22,012 bases of DNA from Parachlorella kessleri (GCA_001598975.1 BBXU01001828.1:1-22012); one strand, 5' to 3'; numbered from the stretch's first letter, positions 10,215 to 21,929 are shown. A program made the numbers and translations. The notes: generated from the sequence alone by a model not told the origin.

Positions 10215-13200
10215 ATGCCCTTGAGCAAGTGGTTCAAGAGCCAGATCATTTGGGCGGGGTACAAGACCTTTGGCTTTATTTTCTGCATCCCCATGGGCCT
10301 GAAGCTGGCCTGGCAGATGCTATTAAGGCGCGCCTCTGTGCCTGTGCTAACCCGGCACTTATTTACTGCTAGCTTGCTCGGTCTGCTTGGCGAGGTTCAC
10401 AGCAGGCCTGCTCTATCATGCGCAGTCCTGGCAAGGCACTGAGATGCTTCAGCTGGGGGCCCACGCCTCCACCGCTGCCAGACCCTATCCCAGGCCTGCA
10501 GCATGACTGGGTGACGGCTGACGACGGCGTCAAGTGAGTCAGCTATGACATGTTTGCTCGGTCCTGTTGGCTAAGAGCAGGCAAGCTACTCACAGAGCTC
10601 AAGTCTATGCCAGCCGCCATCTCGGTGATTTGCTGATTCTTCGTACCTACCAGCTGGTGGCATGACACCAGCAGTGCTCAGACAAGGCCGGCAAGACCCA
10701 GGAGCATACTTGCACCCAGCCCTGTCAGAACATCTCTTTGTTCATACTACCTGCCACCCTTACCGATAACACCAGCAGTGCACATATGCCCTGCAAGGTT
10801 TGTATCGCTTCCCTAGGAGCACGAGGTGACAGCTTCAGAAATCTTGCATGCTGCCTGCCACCCCTCCACCTCCCCCCCTGCTGCAACTGCGGTTCCCCTG
10901 CCGTTCCCCCAGGCTACACCTGGTGCGCACGTGCGCCAATAACGACGGCCGCAAGCCTGTGGTGCTGCTGCTCCACGGCTTCCCTGAGGGCTGGTTCAGC
11001 TGGCGGCACCAGATGGAGGCGCTGAGGGATGCTGGGTGGTGTGCGGTGGCCATGGACTTGCGCGGGTACGGCACCAGCGATAAGCCCCAGGTGCGAGAGC
11101 TGCTTGGCAGAGAGCGCGGCAGCAAGCCTAGGCTGTGCCCCCTCCTGCTGTGCTTTTGCTCTGGGTGTGGTGGCCTCCGAGTGTGCCGTCGTCTGCCATG
11201 TGTCTCAGCCTTTGAGGTGACCAAGGCATGCGGTATGAACATTGCGGTTCCCAACATCAGGGGTTGCGGCAAACGGGTTCCACTACCATGCTTTTCTCCC
11301 CATAAAACAGACTGTGTGGGTGCCTGGGAAGCCCGGCGAGCTTGCTAGCACCACTGGCTTGCATCCAGGTGTCGTCCAGCTCACCTACCCGTCCCTAGGT
11401 GGCCGATGCTGGAGTGTGGTATGTCCAGCGGTGGAGTTGCTATCTTGCTATCTAGTTGAGACGTGTGTCTGCTAGCCCTACAGGATGTGGCCAGCTATCG
11501 CATGGAGCGCCTGGTGGAGGATGTTGTGGAGGTCATTCACGCCATCGCACCGCCCGACACCGGCCGGGTGGCGCTCTGCGGCCATGACTGGGGAGGCATC
11601 ATCGCGTGGCACGTGGCGCACCTGCGGCCAGAGCTGATAGGGAGGCTGGCGGTGTTGTGCGCGCCCCACCCCGCGTGCTATGTTCGAAACATGGACTGGG
11701 ACCAGGCCAAGAGGTGAGCAAGCCGCTGGGGGGCGCTGCTTCATGCAGTTGCGCGCTGGATTTTGCATGGCATATACAGTGTGTCGTTCCCTTGGGCAAG
11801 TCACAAATGTCTGGCATGCAAACCTGCTTACGTGGGAAGGGTAGCGAGCTAGCCCAGCTGTTCGACCACAGCGCCCCCTGCATGGTCCTGCTCAGTCTGA
11901 CCACCCTGATGCGCCGCAGCAGGGTCAGAGGGTTTTGGAAAGCTTGCATGTGCTCAATTTGATAGCGGCCCCAATCCTTGTGGTGCACCTGGTTGTCCTC
12001 TGTATGCGCTGCTGCTGTAGGTCATGGTATGTGGCAGCCTTCCAGACTCCCTGGGTCCCCGAGGCGGTTCTGTGCTGGGACGACTGCGCCGCAGTGGGCA
12101 ACATGATCGCCGGGCCTGAGTTAGGGTGCAGGAACCCGTCGGCGCTGACAGAGCAGGTGGGGACAGATGCCCCACTCCCTGGGTACAGATGCCACAGTCA
12201 CATGGGGCGTGGCATCGCCACTGCCAGGGATGTGTCCCACAGTTTCTTCAAAGGCCGGATTCAGGCCTGGGGCTGCCGGGGAGGGCTGGGTGACCTGGAT
12301 GGTATGCTTGCCCCACACCTTGCTGACCACCATAGGACTGTGTTTGTGATTTACCCAAGGGAACGGGTTTCGAACGCACGCCATGTGCACCTGCAGGTGG
12401 GAATTGTGCATAACCGTCCAGGCCGACAGATGTGTTTGCCGGCTTTGCAGGATGTGCAGCGGTACAGGCAGGCCTTCGCGGCTCCGGGGACGGCCACCGC
12501 AGGTGTCAACTATTACAGGTGGGTGGGTGGGTGGGTGGGACAGTGGCTCGGCTCGTAACTCACCGGAGTGTGACTGACCTGCGAGACTGACAAAAACTGC
12601 GAGACTAGCCTAGTATCGCATCCACTTTGGGCTGGAAGGGGGTGGGCTTAACTGGTATATGACCAATTAGCACCGCGCTCGCAAATGCAGAAGGCAGCTG
12701 AACCTGCATATTTGCTCTCATTGCAGGGCAGCTCTGGACTATGGTCTCCGAGTTGGGAACCCCAGGTTGCACAGGTGATGTACCTGCCGCACATGTGCAG
12801 TTGCTTGGCATTGGTAGAGCCAGACCTCCTGAACAGTTCACCTAAGCTGGCCGAAGCTGCTGGGTGCAACGAAGCGAGCAAACCTCGCCCTGCCTAGCAA
12901 TTGGATGCTGATGGTTACAAGGCCACCGGGCCAGTGCTCAGTGTGATGCCGTAGCCTGTCGGTGGTGGTATGGTGTGCCTGCAGAATGTGCAATTTTAAA
13001 TAGGGGACGCGGAATGGTAAGTGGGGTTCCGGAGCTCAGCCTCGGTGTCTCCGCCCAGAATGTACCAGTAAGGCAGGCGAATCCTGATTTCAAAAGGCTT
13101 TGAAGAGTAGGTAAGGCACTAATGCAGTGGCATGTCCGCTACAGGGCGCTGCGAGAGAGGCTGCAGGTGCCCACCCTGGTGCTGTGGGGTGACAAGGACA

Positions 13201-13660
13201 TCGCGCTAGGCCCGCAGCTGCTGCGGGGCATGGACCGCTACATCGAGCAGCTGCAAGTGCATGAAATCGAGGATGCGTCCCACTGGCTACAGCAAGACAG
13301 GCGAGTGCAGCCTGGAACTTTGTGCAGGCTACGCCTGAAGCGGAGGGGGCATGTGAGATGGGAAAACACTCTAAGAGTGTACCTTGGCCGTTCTCAACGC
13401 CGTGTCTGCGCCGCGCACCTGTGGGGCGCTTTGTCTCTGAGGGAAGGTTACCTCCAATGGCCAGGATGGTCAATTGGGAGGCTGAGTACTGTATGCGAAG
13501 TGAATGCCTGGTAAAAGTTCGCACTGGGGTCGGACAGGTCCCCTCTGCTTTCCATGCAAGATTCATATGGCGTGTCTGCCCATTGGCCTTACACCCCTTG
13601 CATGGCTGCAGATGGGGAGAGGTCAACCACCTGCTTGTAGACTTCCTAGGGAAGGACTGA
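10215..13660 (+). CDS. Membrane-anchored alpha/beta-hydrolase, epoxide hydrolase EPHX3/EPHX4-like
   Basis: Exons: 10215 to about 10327, about 10453-10533, 10913-11090, 11484-11713, 12021-12156, 12451-12518, 12727-12774, 13145-13300 and 13612-13660. The model gives 352 residues. The N-terminus (MPLSKWFKSQIIWAG...) carries a hydrophobic segment ending GLKLAWQML, resembling the membrane anchor of EPHX4. The oxyanion motif HGFP is at about 86-89, followed by DLRGYGTSDKP. The nucleophile is Asp159 in GHDWGGIIAW. The lid contains FQTPWVPE and NYYRAAL (lid tyrosine). The acid is Asp303 in LWGDKDIALG, and the base His331 lies in EDASHWLQQD. The family opens epoxides to diols by way of an Asp ester. 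Exons 2-9 are well supported by phase. The exon 1-2 junction is uncertain, and the last intron uses a GC donor at 13301. An upstream in-frame ATG at 10059 would add 52 residues without any Asp or Glu. Confidence 0.88.
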
Positions 13661-14069
13661 CTTGATGACAAATGGCGCACGTTGTGTGTTCCGGTCGCCA
13701 TGCCAGCTTGTACCGTGACAGGATTCTGCCCTTCGTGGCGAACTACTGTGTGATCCAACAAGTGATTTTGGCAGGTTGAATGGTTTACTGGAATGGGCGG
13801 CCCATCCTTTATGTTCACTGTTATTTTGCTGCTCATCTTGCAGTTGAACCAGCTCTCATGTTGTTTCCCACTTGCATTGCATGACTGACTCTCACTTGGC
13901 TCATTGACACCCTATACATAGGACTACGCATAGCCATCCCCGCAAAGCGCTTGAGCCATAGATAGCACCAGGCAGCGGATGACCTAAGTAGCTAGCCAGG
14001 CATATTCTATTAGGTGCTCTCCAACAGTCATGGGCTGTGCACTGGGGTGGCACACCGGCTGTGCCGTGG

Positions 14070-14074
14070 TGTAA
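14070..14074 (+). terminator. Candidate TGTAA polyadenylation signal of the epoxide hydrolase gene
   Basis: This is the only plus-strand TGTAA noticed between the hydrolase stop and the converging gene, about 410 bases downstream of the stop. Such a 3' UTR length is normal for chlorophycean genes. Confidence 0.45.
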
Positions 14075-14160
14075 ACGACACCTGCATGGCATGCAAGTGT
14101 GAAAGGTGGAGCTCAGAACATGTACTCAAATCTGAATGGCCAGGTGGCTGCATGACCGCC

Positions 14161-14225
14161 TTACAAACCATGCCAACAACTTTGCATCCTGTGGTGAGAG
14201 CTGTGCACAAATTGCTGGCATTACA
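14161..14225 (-). terminator. Two candidate TGTAA polyadenylation signals of the DZIP1-like gene
   Basis: TTACA on the plus strand at 14221-14225 and 14161-14165 reads TGTAA on the minus strand, 37 and about 97 bases past the TGA stop. Either fits the chlorophycean poly(A) signal. Confidence 0.45.
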
Positions 14226-14261
14226 GGACGCGTTGACACAGCAACACAGTTGCTGGCAATG

Positions 14262-16793
14262 TCAGCAGCACAGTGCCCATTTGCGCGCCTGTGCCTCCTG
14301 GAACGCTTTCTTCTTGATCTCCTCTATCTGGAATCTGAGTTGGGCCTCCGCCTGTCGGCGGACCACCGCCTCCTCCAGGCCCACACAGTTCACCTCCCTG
14401 CAAGAGTCAAGGTGAGGCAAAGTCACCTCTGGCACACCAAGAGAGAAAGCAGAAATAGAGCGTGGGTAGTAGCAGAAGCTCTCAAGGAGCATTCAAGAAG
14501 CTTTTCAAAGTACACCTCGCCCAAGGCAGCAGGCAGGTCAGATATGCTCCAGCTCAGCCACCTCTCCCACACCCTGCTCTGGCACCCAGCTTGGATAGTC
14601 ACTAGCTCAACTGCCAGCTGGCACTTCCTTCCTCGTGCGTGGATGCACCAGCAGGCTGACCTCCCTAGGCCATTTCCCTGTCCACCGCACTTACTCGCTT
14701 GGCTCCGAGCGCACATCACTGCTTGGGCACGGCTCTGCAACAGCTGGCGGGCTGCTTGGGATGGCTGCACCAGCCCTGCACTGGTTGGCTTGCTGGAGGC
14801 GAATGACGCTGGCGCGTACCTCCCGGAGGGCTAAGCTTAGCTCCAGCCCTCGCCGCCTCTCTTGACTGCAAAATGCCAGGCGAGGATCACCCTCTCCTGG
14901 GCATTGGCACTGTAATGGTGTGCGTAACAGTGTATCACATCTGCATTAGCCGCGCTACAAGGATCAAGCTGGTGTGACGGCCAATGTTATGCCCTAGTCT
15001 TTATCTGCCCACCCACCTAATGGAATCCTCAATGCAGTCTGCCAGTTGGCGCACAGCAGAGCCAGTTCCTGGTGCAGGTGCTCCTTGCAGCCGCTGTGCC
15101 AGAGGGGACGGCGGTCGAGCTTGTGACTGCAGTAGGCAACCTAGCTGCATGGGCTCCCTCCCTTGCCGACAGCAACAGGCGCACGAGTGCAGAATGCATT
15201 CGCTCCCAGTCTGACTGCAGCCAGGCCAGTCTGACGACAGCGAGGCCCTCTGCCTGCACGCCTCACAGCGTTCCCCTGAGGGTCCTGCTGAGAAGGCGGC
15301 AGGGATGAAGAGCGGGTGGAGTGCCGGCATGCTCTGACTAAGTCCAGTTTGGCAGCTGCAGGTAGCCCCACAGATGGGGAGATTGCCACTCGGACTCCCT
15401 TGGTTGGTCCCCGCTTGGTTGTGGTATCCGCCAGCTGCAGCCTTAGTGCCAGCTGGCATGCAGTTTTTACAACACTGCTGCGATGTAATACCCGGCGGTC
15501 TGCTGCAGTCCATGCCCATGCTGCAGGCGATTTGCTGGCTGTCCTGGAGCCTAGCTGCAGAGTACTGCTGTTGCTGCTGCTGCTTTGCCTGGGTTTCGAG
15601 CCTTGAGAAAAGCTGCTCACGCCGCCTTGACAGGGCTTCAACAGTGTCATACGCAGCCCTCCACTGTTGCTGGGCAGTGTCCTGCCATGCACGGGACTAC
15701 TATTGTCGGTGTCAGCTAAGCACCTTTTGCAAGGGTGCTGGTTGTGCTCCTATCCAGCCTCAAGGCCACTTCCAAAGGGCGTCACAGCATGTGACACTAA
15801 CATGAGTAGCAATGATAAGGTACGCTTGATGCACCTCGCAACAACTTCTCTTGGAATCCACGCTGATCTCGGGTGCGCCCCACCACTTAACATCTAGATA
15901 TCCCCTGGTGCACCTTACCTTCTCTGCATGGGCTACCTCAGCTTGGTGCAGCACAAGGTCCAGGGAGCACTGCAGCAGCTGCACCAGCTGAAAAATGTTC
16001 TGCTGCTCGAGTGCGAAGCCCGCATCGTTAGATTCTGAGCCAGTAGGGTTGCCTGCTGCTAGCATGGGCAGCAAATGTTGCAGCTGTGCGCGGCCATGCT
16101 GTGGGTTCAGGTATATGTCATGCTCAACGTCGAGGCTGTGACAGAGGCGCCAGTCGATGAGACAGGCTGGGGGCACAGGCCGCCACCCGGGTTGCGGGCT
16201 AGCCTGCAGAGACAAGGACGAGCACTTTGTAGTCCCTGACCTCTTTCCCTGGTATGCGGGGTGTGTACACTGTGCGAGCAGGTAGGTGTTAAGCATCTGC
16301 CACAGTACCCCGCAGCATATGAACCTAGGCTGACATCCATGCTTGCCTGCATGGCCTGGGTGGCAGAACTGTATGCCTGTCTCAGCTGCACAACACTGCG
16401 CTCTGCCTGTGTGGCCTCTTCGTGTGCTTGCCAAGCACAGCAGGGAGGCATTGGAGCTTGGAACTGCTCTGCACCGCTGCTGCTGAGCTGCAAGAGGGCA
16501 TCTTGCAGCTTGGCAGCGAGCCGGCAACACTGCTGGAGCTGGGAGGCGTGCTCCTTTAAGCAGCTCCCAACGTACTGTGTATACTGAACTGCGTACTGCA
16601 GAAGGCTGACGAGCTGGCAATAGTTGCTTGGAGCAAGCGCAGGCTCGCACTTTATATCTCCTGTCACTAGCGTGTCCACCAAGCGCTCGATGGCGGCGCC
16701 ACTTATGCTGCGAAGTCCAACCCCGTGAAGAAGCTTCCAGTCGAAACGCCCACACCGACGCCTGAAAGGGGGGAAAGGCTCGCACTGCCGCAT
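14262..16793 (-). CDS. DZIP1/iguana-like basal body and ciliary protein
   Basis: Minus-strand model: 16793-16347, 16203-15919, 15681-15017, 14865-14695 and 14397-14262; 567 residues. The N-terminus (FPPFRRRCGRFDWKLLHGVG, then ERLVDTLVTGDI, then a helix around QYAVQYTQYVGSCLKEHASQ) matches the DZIP1 N-terminal domain, whose pattern is FRPRRESIDW, then a long LTIEYLLHSQEYL-type helix. DZIP1 proteins act at the basal body and transition zone in ciliogenesis. Downstream are coiled-coil segments (WRAAYDTVEALSRRREQLF, a Gln run, QERRRGLELSLALREV, FQIEEIKKKAFQEAQARKW). The classical C2H2 finger is not evident; the only approach is CKNC with a His 13 residues later and no second His. Exon 1 ends at a CAG/GCAAGC GC donor, or at a GT site 12 bases further on. 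The 665-base third exon is fully open but may hide an intron. Start codon is 246 bases from POLR3C's. Confidence 0.72.
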
Positions 16794-17038
16794 GTCCCCT
16801 GGGGTCTGGGGAGCGTGGCGCCTTGCTTAAAGAGGGGGTTCATAAGGTGCTTTAGAGGGTGAGAAGGTGAAATCCCGGATGAGAGACTGAATGAAAGCTG
16901 AACAATGCTGCGCCTGACCTGCCAGCTCGGCATGCAGCTCGGTTCATGAGTTCCCCGGCTTCATGAGTATACTGGGCAGCAGACGTAATGCCAATTAGAT
17001 ATTGTCCCTTCGCATATGGGCCATTCCACTAGCACGTG
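16794..17038. promoter_or_regulatory. Short bidirectional promoter region, DZIP1-like / POLR3C
   Basis: Only 245 bases separate the two divergent ATGs, so core promoters and 5' UTRs of both genes must be packed here unless there are upstream noncoding exons. No clear TATA box was seen. Confidence 0.5.
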
Positions 17039-20000
17039 ATGGCCACAACAGACCCCCACAGCAGCCCCCATGCCAAGCGCCTGGCGCTCAAGCTGGTCGA
17101 GGAGCAATATGGCGAGGTTTGCAAGGTGAGCACTGCCAGTCGGACACCCTACAGGCAACATCAGGCACCTTGGTCCTTCCTGAAGCCTGCTGAGCACCAC
17201 CTTGGACGGCTTGTGCCCTACAGGGAGTGGTTGGTGCGCTGCTGAGCCACGGAGTGCAGACCTTCCCTGACCTCCTGCGGACTTCGGGCCTGCCTGCCGG
17301 CCAGCTGAAGAATGCCCTGCTGGTTCTCATCCAGCAGAACTGTGTCAATAGCTACTTCCAGCAGGACCCACCCACACTCCGAGGGCCGGGCCCTGCCTAC
17401 CAACTGTATGAGGCAGCAACCGATCGAATCCTTCAGAGCATCAGGTTTGACGGCTTTCTTTCCTGGTGTGCGGTGTACCCCAAGGAGGCCTGCTGGTCAG
17501 CAAGTCCATGGGGAGGCTGCCGCCTCACAACCTTCAAGAATGTCCTGCCTGCTGGGTGTTCCAGCATGTCAACCCAGGTGGCAGTCACAGGGATTTTCCT
17601 TATGCAGATGGACACAGAAAGTTGCTGTGATCTGCTGGCAGGGGTCAATAAGCCTTCCGCCTCTGCAGGGCGCCACGCTTCCTGACGCACATCCGTGATG
17701 AGATGGGGGACTTGGCGGAGCTGGTGGTCCACAAGCTGCTGGCCCATGGCAGGCTCAGGTTGGACCAGCCCAGCCTGGCAGGTTTAGAGGGGGGGGGCAC
17801 AGTTCCAGGCTGTGCTGTAGGCGCTTGTTAGCCCGGGCCATCTCACAGTGTGTGGAGTTGTGGTTGGTTGGTTGGGTAAACAGACGTGGATGCGGGTGCG
17901 GAGAGGGGATCTCGCAAGCCGCCGGATCCGCCTGGCACGGAATGTAGGATGCCGTACTGGGTGGTTGGTTGGGAGCGTGCTTGGAGCACAAGAAGGTAGT
18001 GTTGCCTTGCACTAGCAGGCTAGGAAGTAAGTCCTGCCCTGGCTCTCCCTGCTTGCAGAGCCGAGCAGCTGATCAGTGCCGTGCAAAGCGACAACGAGCA
18101 GCAGGCTACAGAAGAGGGGGAGCGAGAAAGGACGGGCAACGGCCCACCAGCCACCGAGCTGCATGCCACGTTTGTGTCGCTGGTCAAGGCGCGCTACGTG
18201 GAGCGGGTGCCACCCTGCACACTACCACCCCCACCAAAGGAGGTGTGCTGCCCGCTAGCAGTCTGTGAGGGACCCGCACCACCAGCGCCGTGCCGTGTGG
18301 CTCAGGCTGGCCGGCTGTCTTGCCAGTGCTTGCAGCTGGGCATTTAAGCCTGACTTGTGTCTTTCTTGACCTGCCGGTGGCTTGGGCTTGTTAGCCAGTG
18401 CTACACCCACCTGCCTGCAGCTGCATCCCAACGCCCGCAAGAAGAAGCCGTCCCTGAAGACTGCTAGCGAGGAGGAGGATGCAGCACAGCGGCGACAGGC
18501 GGATGCGCTGCAGCGGCAGGCATACCAGCAGGGTGGGTGGGTGCGCTGTCGGTTGGTTGCGACATGCAGGCTGCTTGCAGTGTAAGGCAGCAACTGCGGA
18601 ATAGTTGCAGTGATTGCCCATGAGGGTAGGCGTACAACAACACCAGGCAGGTGCCAGTCTTCCACCTGGCCAGAAGCTGCTTGGAACATGGTACGCCTGT
18701 AGCCTTCCCTGCCGCCTTGCGTACATGCATCCGCCGATCCACCTGGGACTGTTTCCCCCCATGCAGAGAGGTTCAAGCTGCCCGCCGACTTGGCAGCTGG
18801 CATGGGCCTTGATGAAGCCGCGCTGGCGAGTGCAGCAGCGGCGGGTGGGGAGGAGGGGGACGAAGCAGCTGGCGGGGAGGGCGCGGGCAGCCCAGAAGGG
18901 GATCAGGGGAGGAGGGGTAGAGGGAGGGGCAAGGCGGCGGCGGGCGGCCCCAAGCGCAAGCGGGGCGGCAAGGCTATAGGGGACGTGCTTGTAGGTGAGG
19001 AGGACATGTTAAAAGGGAACACATGGGAGTGTGGGTGGCACTGCTGGGCACTGATACTTTTAGGTTATATGGCGCATGGGCCTGTAGAGTCTGTCTGTGG
19101 CTGCGGACTTTGCAAGGCTACATAGGAAGTTGTTCCTGCAGCGAAGCTCTTCACCGAAGACTGGCAGCTTAAGGAGGGAATCTTTACAAATGGCAGAATG
19201 GGGTGGGCTGGGAAGGCTGTGACTGGCCCTTCTCTTTACACAGATGGTCCTGCGGGCCAGGCTTGTTTATGTGTGTGTATTTATGCCGTAACGCGCAGAG
19301 CATCATGCAGTGTTGCAGCTGCCTGGCTGCAGAAGACATCCCCGCAGCCAAGAAGCGCAGCCGCAAGAAGGTCAAGGCTGACGAAGAGGTCGCGCAGCAG
19401 GGCGAGGACAAGCCGGGCCCAGCGAGCAAGGAGTCAGCACAGGCAGCAGGCACAGCAGCGGCCGCATGGGGTGCGGAGGGGGAGGGCTCTGGCAAGGCCA
19501 AGGGCAAAGGCAGGAAGGCGGCGCCCTCCAAGGCGCCTGAGCCTGCCCTGGAGCTGACAGCTGGCGAGGTGCTGTGGCGGGTCAACTACGAGGAGTTCAA
19601 CAGGAGGTGAGGGGCGAGCGGGACTCTGCAGGCGGCGGCGCGGCAGGCGGCGGTGTTGCGGCTTGGTTGGTCAGTTTGTTGGCCTGCCTGTGGTGTTGCT
19701 GGCGTGCCTGGCTGCTTAAGCAGCTTGCTTCTACCCCCATGCATGCCCGAGCAGAGTAAGTGGAGGATGTACAAGGCATCTGACACCTCCGCAAGCTTGT
19801 CTCGGATTTGTGTAGCATAAGCAGGCCTGTGCTGGCAGGCAGTGATGGCCAGGGTCACGCTGCCGGAGGAACGTTGTGGGCCCGCTAATGCCTGAGGCGC
19901 CCTGTTGCCTGCCCCCCGGTCGCAGGTTCCGCAACGAGGCGGTGGTGGCCCTGGTGAATGAGAAGCATGGCGCCGAGACTGCTGCCGTCATGGCCGCCAT

Positions 20001-21929
20001 GCTGCTGGCCAATGCTCGCTTTGAGGCGGGGGTGAGGGCCGCAAGCACCTCCCCACTTGCGAGTTGTCAGTATTGCGTTGTTGCCAGGAACCTTCTGGGT
20101 GCTCAGTGCTGGTGCAGGGTGTATATTGACGCCCCTCTGCTGGCTTGTGCCGTTGGAATCGTCCTGTGTCCCCTGGTGCACATGTCAGTTCGCACTATGG
20201 CCCATGCCTGGGCTTCAAGGGAGAGGGTAGGGGTGTCAGCAAGCTTGTAGTGGGTGTGCCGGCTGGTACTGGCGGGACAGCTTACACTTGCCTTCATATA
20301 TGTGGTAGGTCTTGGAGTGGCACGCAGTATCTGCCCTAGCAGGCTGCTTGGGGGAGCTGCTGCACAACCACAGCTGTACCTTCCAGCACTTGGTGAGCAG
20401 CAAGGCAGCTAGTGTTTGTGCGGGTCAGTAGATATGGTACACGCCACTCGCCTCGGCAAGCTGTGACCGGGCCTGGTAGTGCATGTGCAGGTGCAAATAG
20501 ACAAGACCGCCGTCCTGTCAGAAGCTGACGTGTCTGGCGCGGCCAGGCGGCTGAACACCGAGGAGTACAAGCTGCCGCACGATATTGGGGAGGTGCTCAG
20601 GTAAGGAGGGGCATTGCCAGTATTGAGGCCGGGTGAGGCAAGCCTGGAGGAGTCAGGTGGTGACTGTTGCGATCGCCCGGTGTAGAATGAGCGCAGGAGG
20701 CTTTGTGTGCTGCACCCGACCAGCAGGGCTGTTGTGTGGACGTGCTCGTGTATGAATGCTTGCCGGCCCTGCAGCCACAGGACCTCAAATGTCCTCAGCT
20801 CCAGGCACCGGAGGTGCTGCCAGTGCACACTCCCATGTGCCACCCCTGCCTGGAAGCTACTGCCTCTGTGCATTCACATTGTGCGGCTGCCTGCCTGGCT
20901 GCCTGGCTGCCTGCAGTGTACTGGAGGTGGACGACCTGGAGATAGTGGAGTCTGCGGGGCGGGGCCCAGGCGGGAACCAGTACACGGTGGACGTGAACAA
21001 TGCGCTGCGGGCGGTGCGGCTGCTGCAGATCCAGTCGGTGATCAGGTATGGGTGGAAGTGTCCGTCACTGGCAGAAGGGCGGGGGTGAGCTGCCGTGCGG
21101 ATGTATTAAAGGGAGTGCTTGCGACAGCGCTGCATTGTACGACATGATCAGAGTGTCTGCTACTGCTACTGCCGCTCTGGAGAGTGGGGGTGCCGGCTGC
21201 TATTTGCCTCGTTGGCATGCTTGTGCATTTATGTATCAATGACGATCAATAGAACTCCTGGCATGCTAGCCAGAGAGTGCCCTTCCCCTTGACCTGCTCC
21301 CTAGCTGTGTTGCTGGCTGGCGCTGGCCCACCCGCCCGCCCGCCCCCTGGCTGTGGTCCCCGCTGGCTGCAGGGAGCGCTTTGGGCACAGCGGCATGCGC
21401 ATCTGGCGGGCGGTGCTGTTCAACAAGCAGCTGGAGCAGAAGCAGGTGGCGGACTTTGCCATGATGGCCAAGGAGGAGGCCAGGCAGCTACTGTACAAGA
21501 TGGTCAGGGCTGGGTGAGCACTGCATGTCTGCCTTCTACTGCTGCTGCTGCTGTTGCGGTGGCGGGTGTCGCAGCAGCCTTGGCTGGCATGCAAGGGAAG
21601 AGAACTGCATGACTATGCCTTGGGCACGGCAAGGATAAGGAGTTGGGCAGGTGAGAAAGCATCACAATTTGGCAGAGGTCATATGTTTGCGCGGCATGGC
21701 TGGGCTGGTCAACCCTGTGTGCGGTGGCCTAAAGGGTGGCGTGCCTGCTGCCTGCAGGTATGTGTCGATCCAGGACGTGCCTCGGACGGCCGACCACGCC
21801 CCCTCGCGCACCTTCTACACCTTCCACACCGACCTGGACTTGGCCGCGGCCCGCCTGTCTCAAGACTTGTACCGTGCCGCCGGCAACGTCCATGCACGGC
21901 TGGCGCACGAGCTGGGGCAGCACCGCGAG
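17039..21929 (+). CDS. POLR3C: DNA-directed RNA polymerase III subunit RPC3 (POLR3C/RPC82); C-terminus beyond the right edge
   Basis: Twelve exons: 17039-17125, 17224-17444, 17669-17758, 18059-18242, 18421-18532, 18767-18994, 19333-19606, 19926-20031, 20491-20600, 20917-21045, 21373-21513 and 21758-21929, giving 618 residues so far with consistent phases. The product is a subunit of the Pol III-specific RPC3-RPC6-RPC7 subcomplex, which acts in initiation at tRNA and 5S genes. It begins with winged-helix-type sequence (LVEEQYGEVCK, LLRTSGLPAGQLKNALLVLI). It continues with FLTHIRDEMGDLAELVVHKL, LWRVNYEEFNRRFRNEAVV and ERFGHSGMRIWRAVLFNKQ. EQKQVADFAMMAKEEARQLL, then VSIQDVPRTADHAPSRTFYT, match human POLR3C very closely (EQKQVEDFAM, TPDHAPSRTFYLYT). 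A charged Lys/Glu/Ala/Gly-rich insertion encoded by 18421-19560 is larger than the human counterpart. The ATG at 17039 is the first in frame. The final exon or exons, with the C-terminal coiled coil, are missing. Confidence 0.92.

Larger units (their letters stand above)
13661..14261. other. Convergent intergenic region, 3' UTRs, no gene seen
   Basis: The region lies between the hydrolase stop and the DZIP1-like stop on the opposite strand. It contains TGTAA motifs for both genes but no supported coding frame, RNA gene or repeat. Confidence 0.5.

Noticed and set aside
12519..12540. GTGG repeat run after a splice donor
   Set aside because: G-rich GTGGG tracts begin many introns in this window (also near 3358, 8760, 18533). 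They are intron composition rather than a distinct element.
15760..16785. 341-codon minus-strand frame over the DZIP1-like gene
   Set aside because: Its first half is a wrong frame of exon 1. Only the segment 16203-15919 is used, as exon 2.
19141..19190. Possible extra POLR3C exon reading KLFTEDWQLKEGIFTN
   Set aside because: It has an acceptor and correct entry phase, but no donor in a phase that joins the next exon at 19333; skipping it keeps the frame.
20887..20916. CTGCCTGG short tandem repeat
   Set aside because: It is the pyrimidine-rich acceptor tract of a POLR3C intron; no separate function is indicated.
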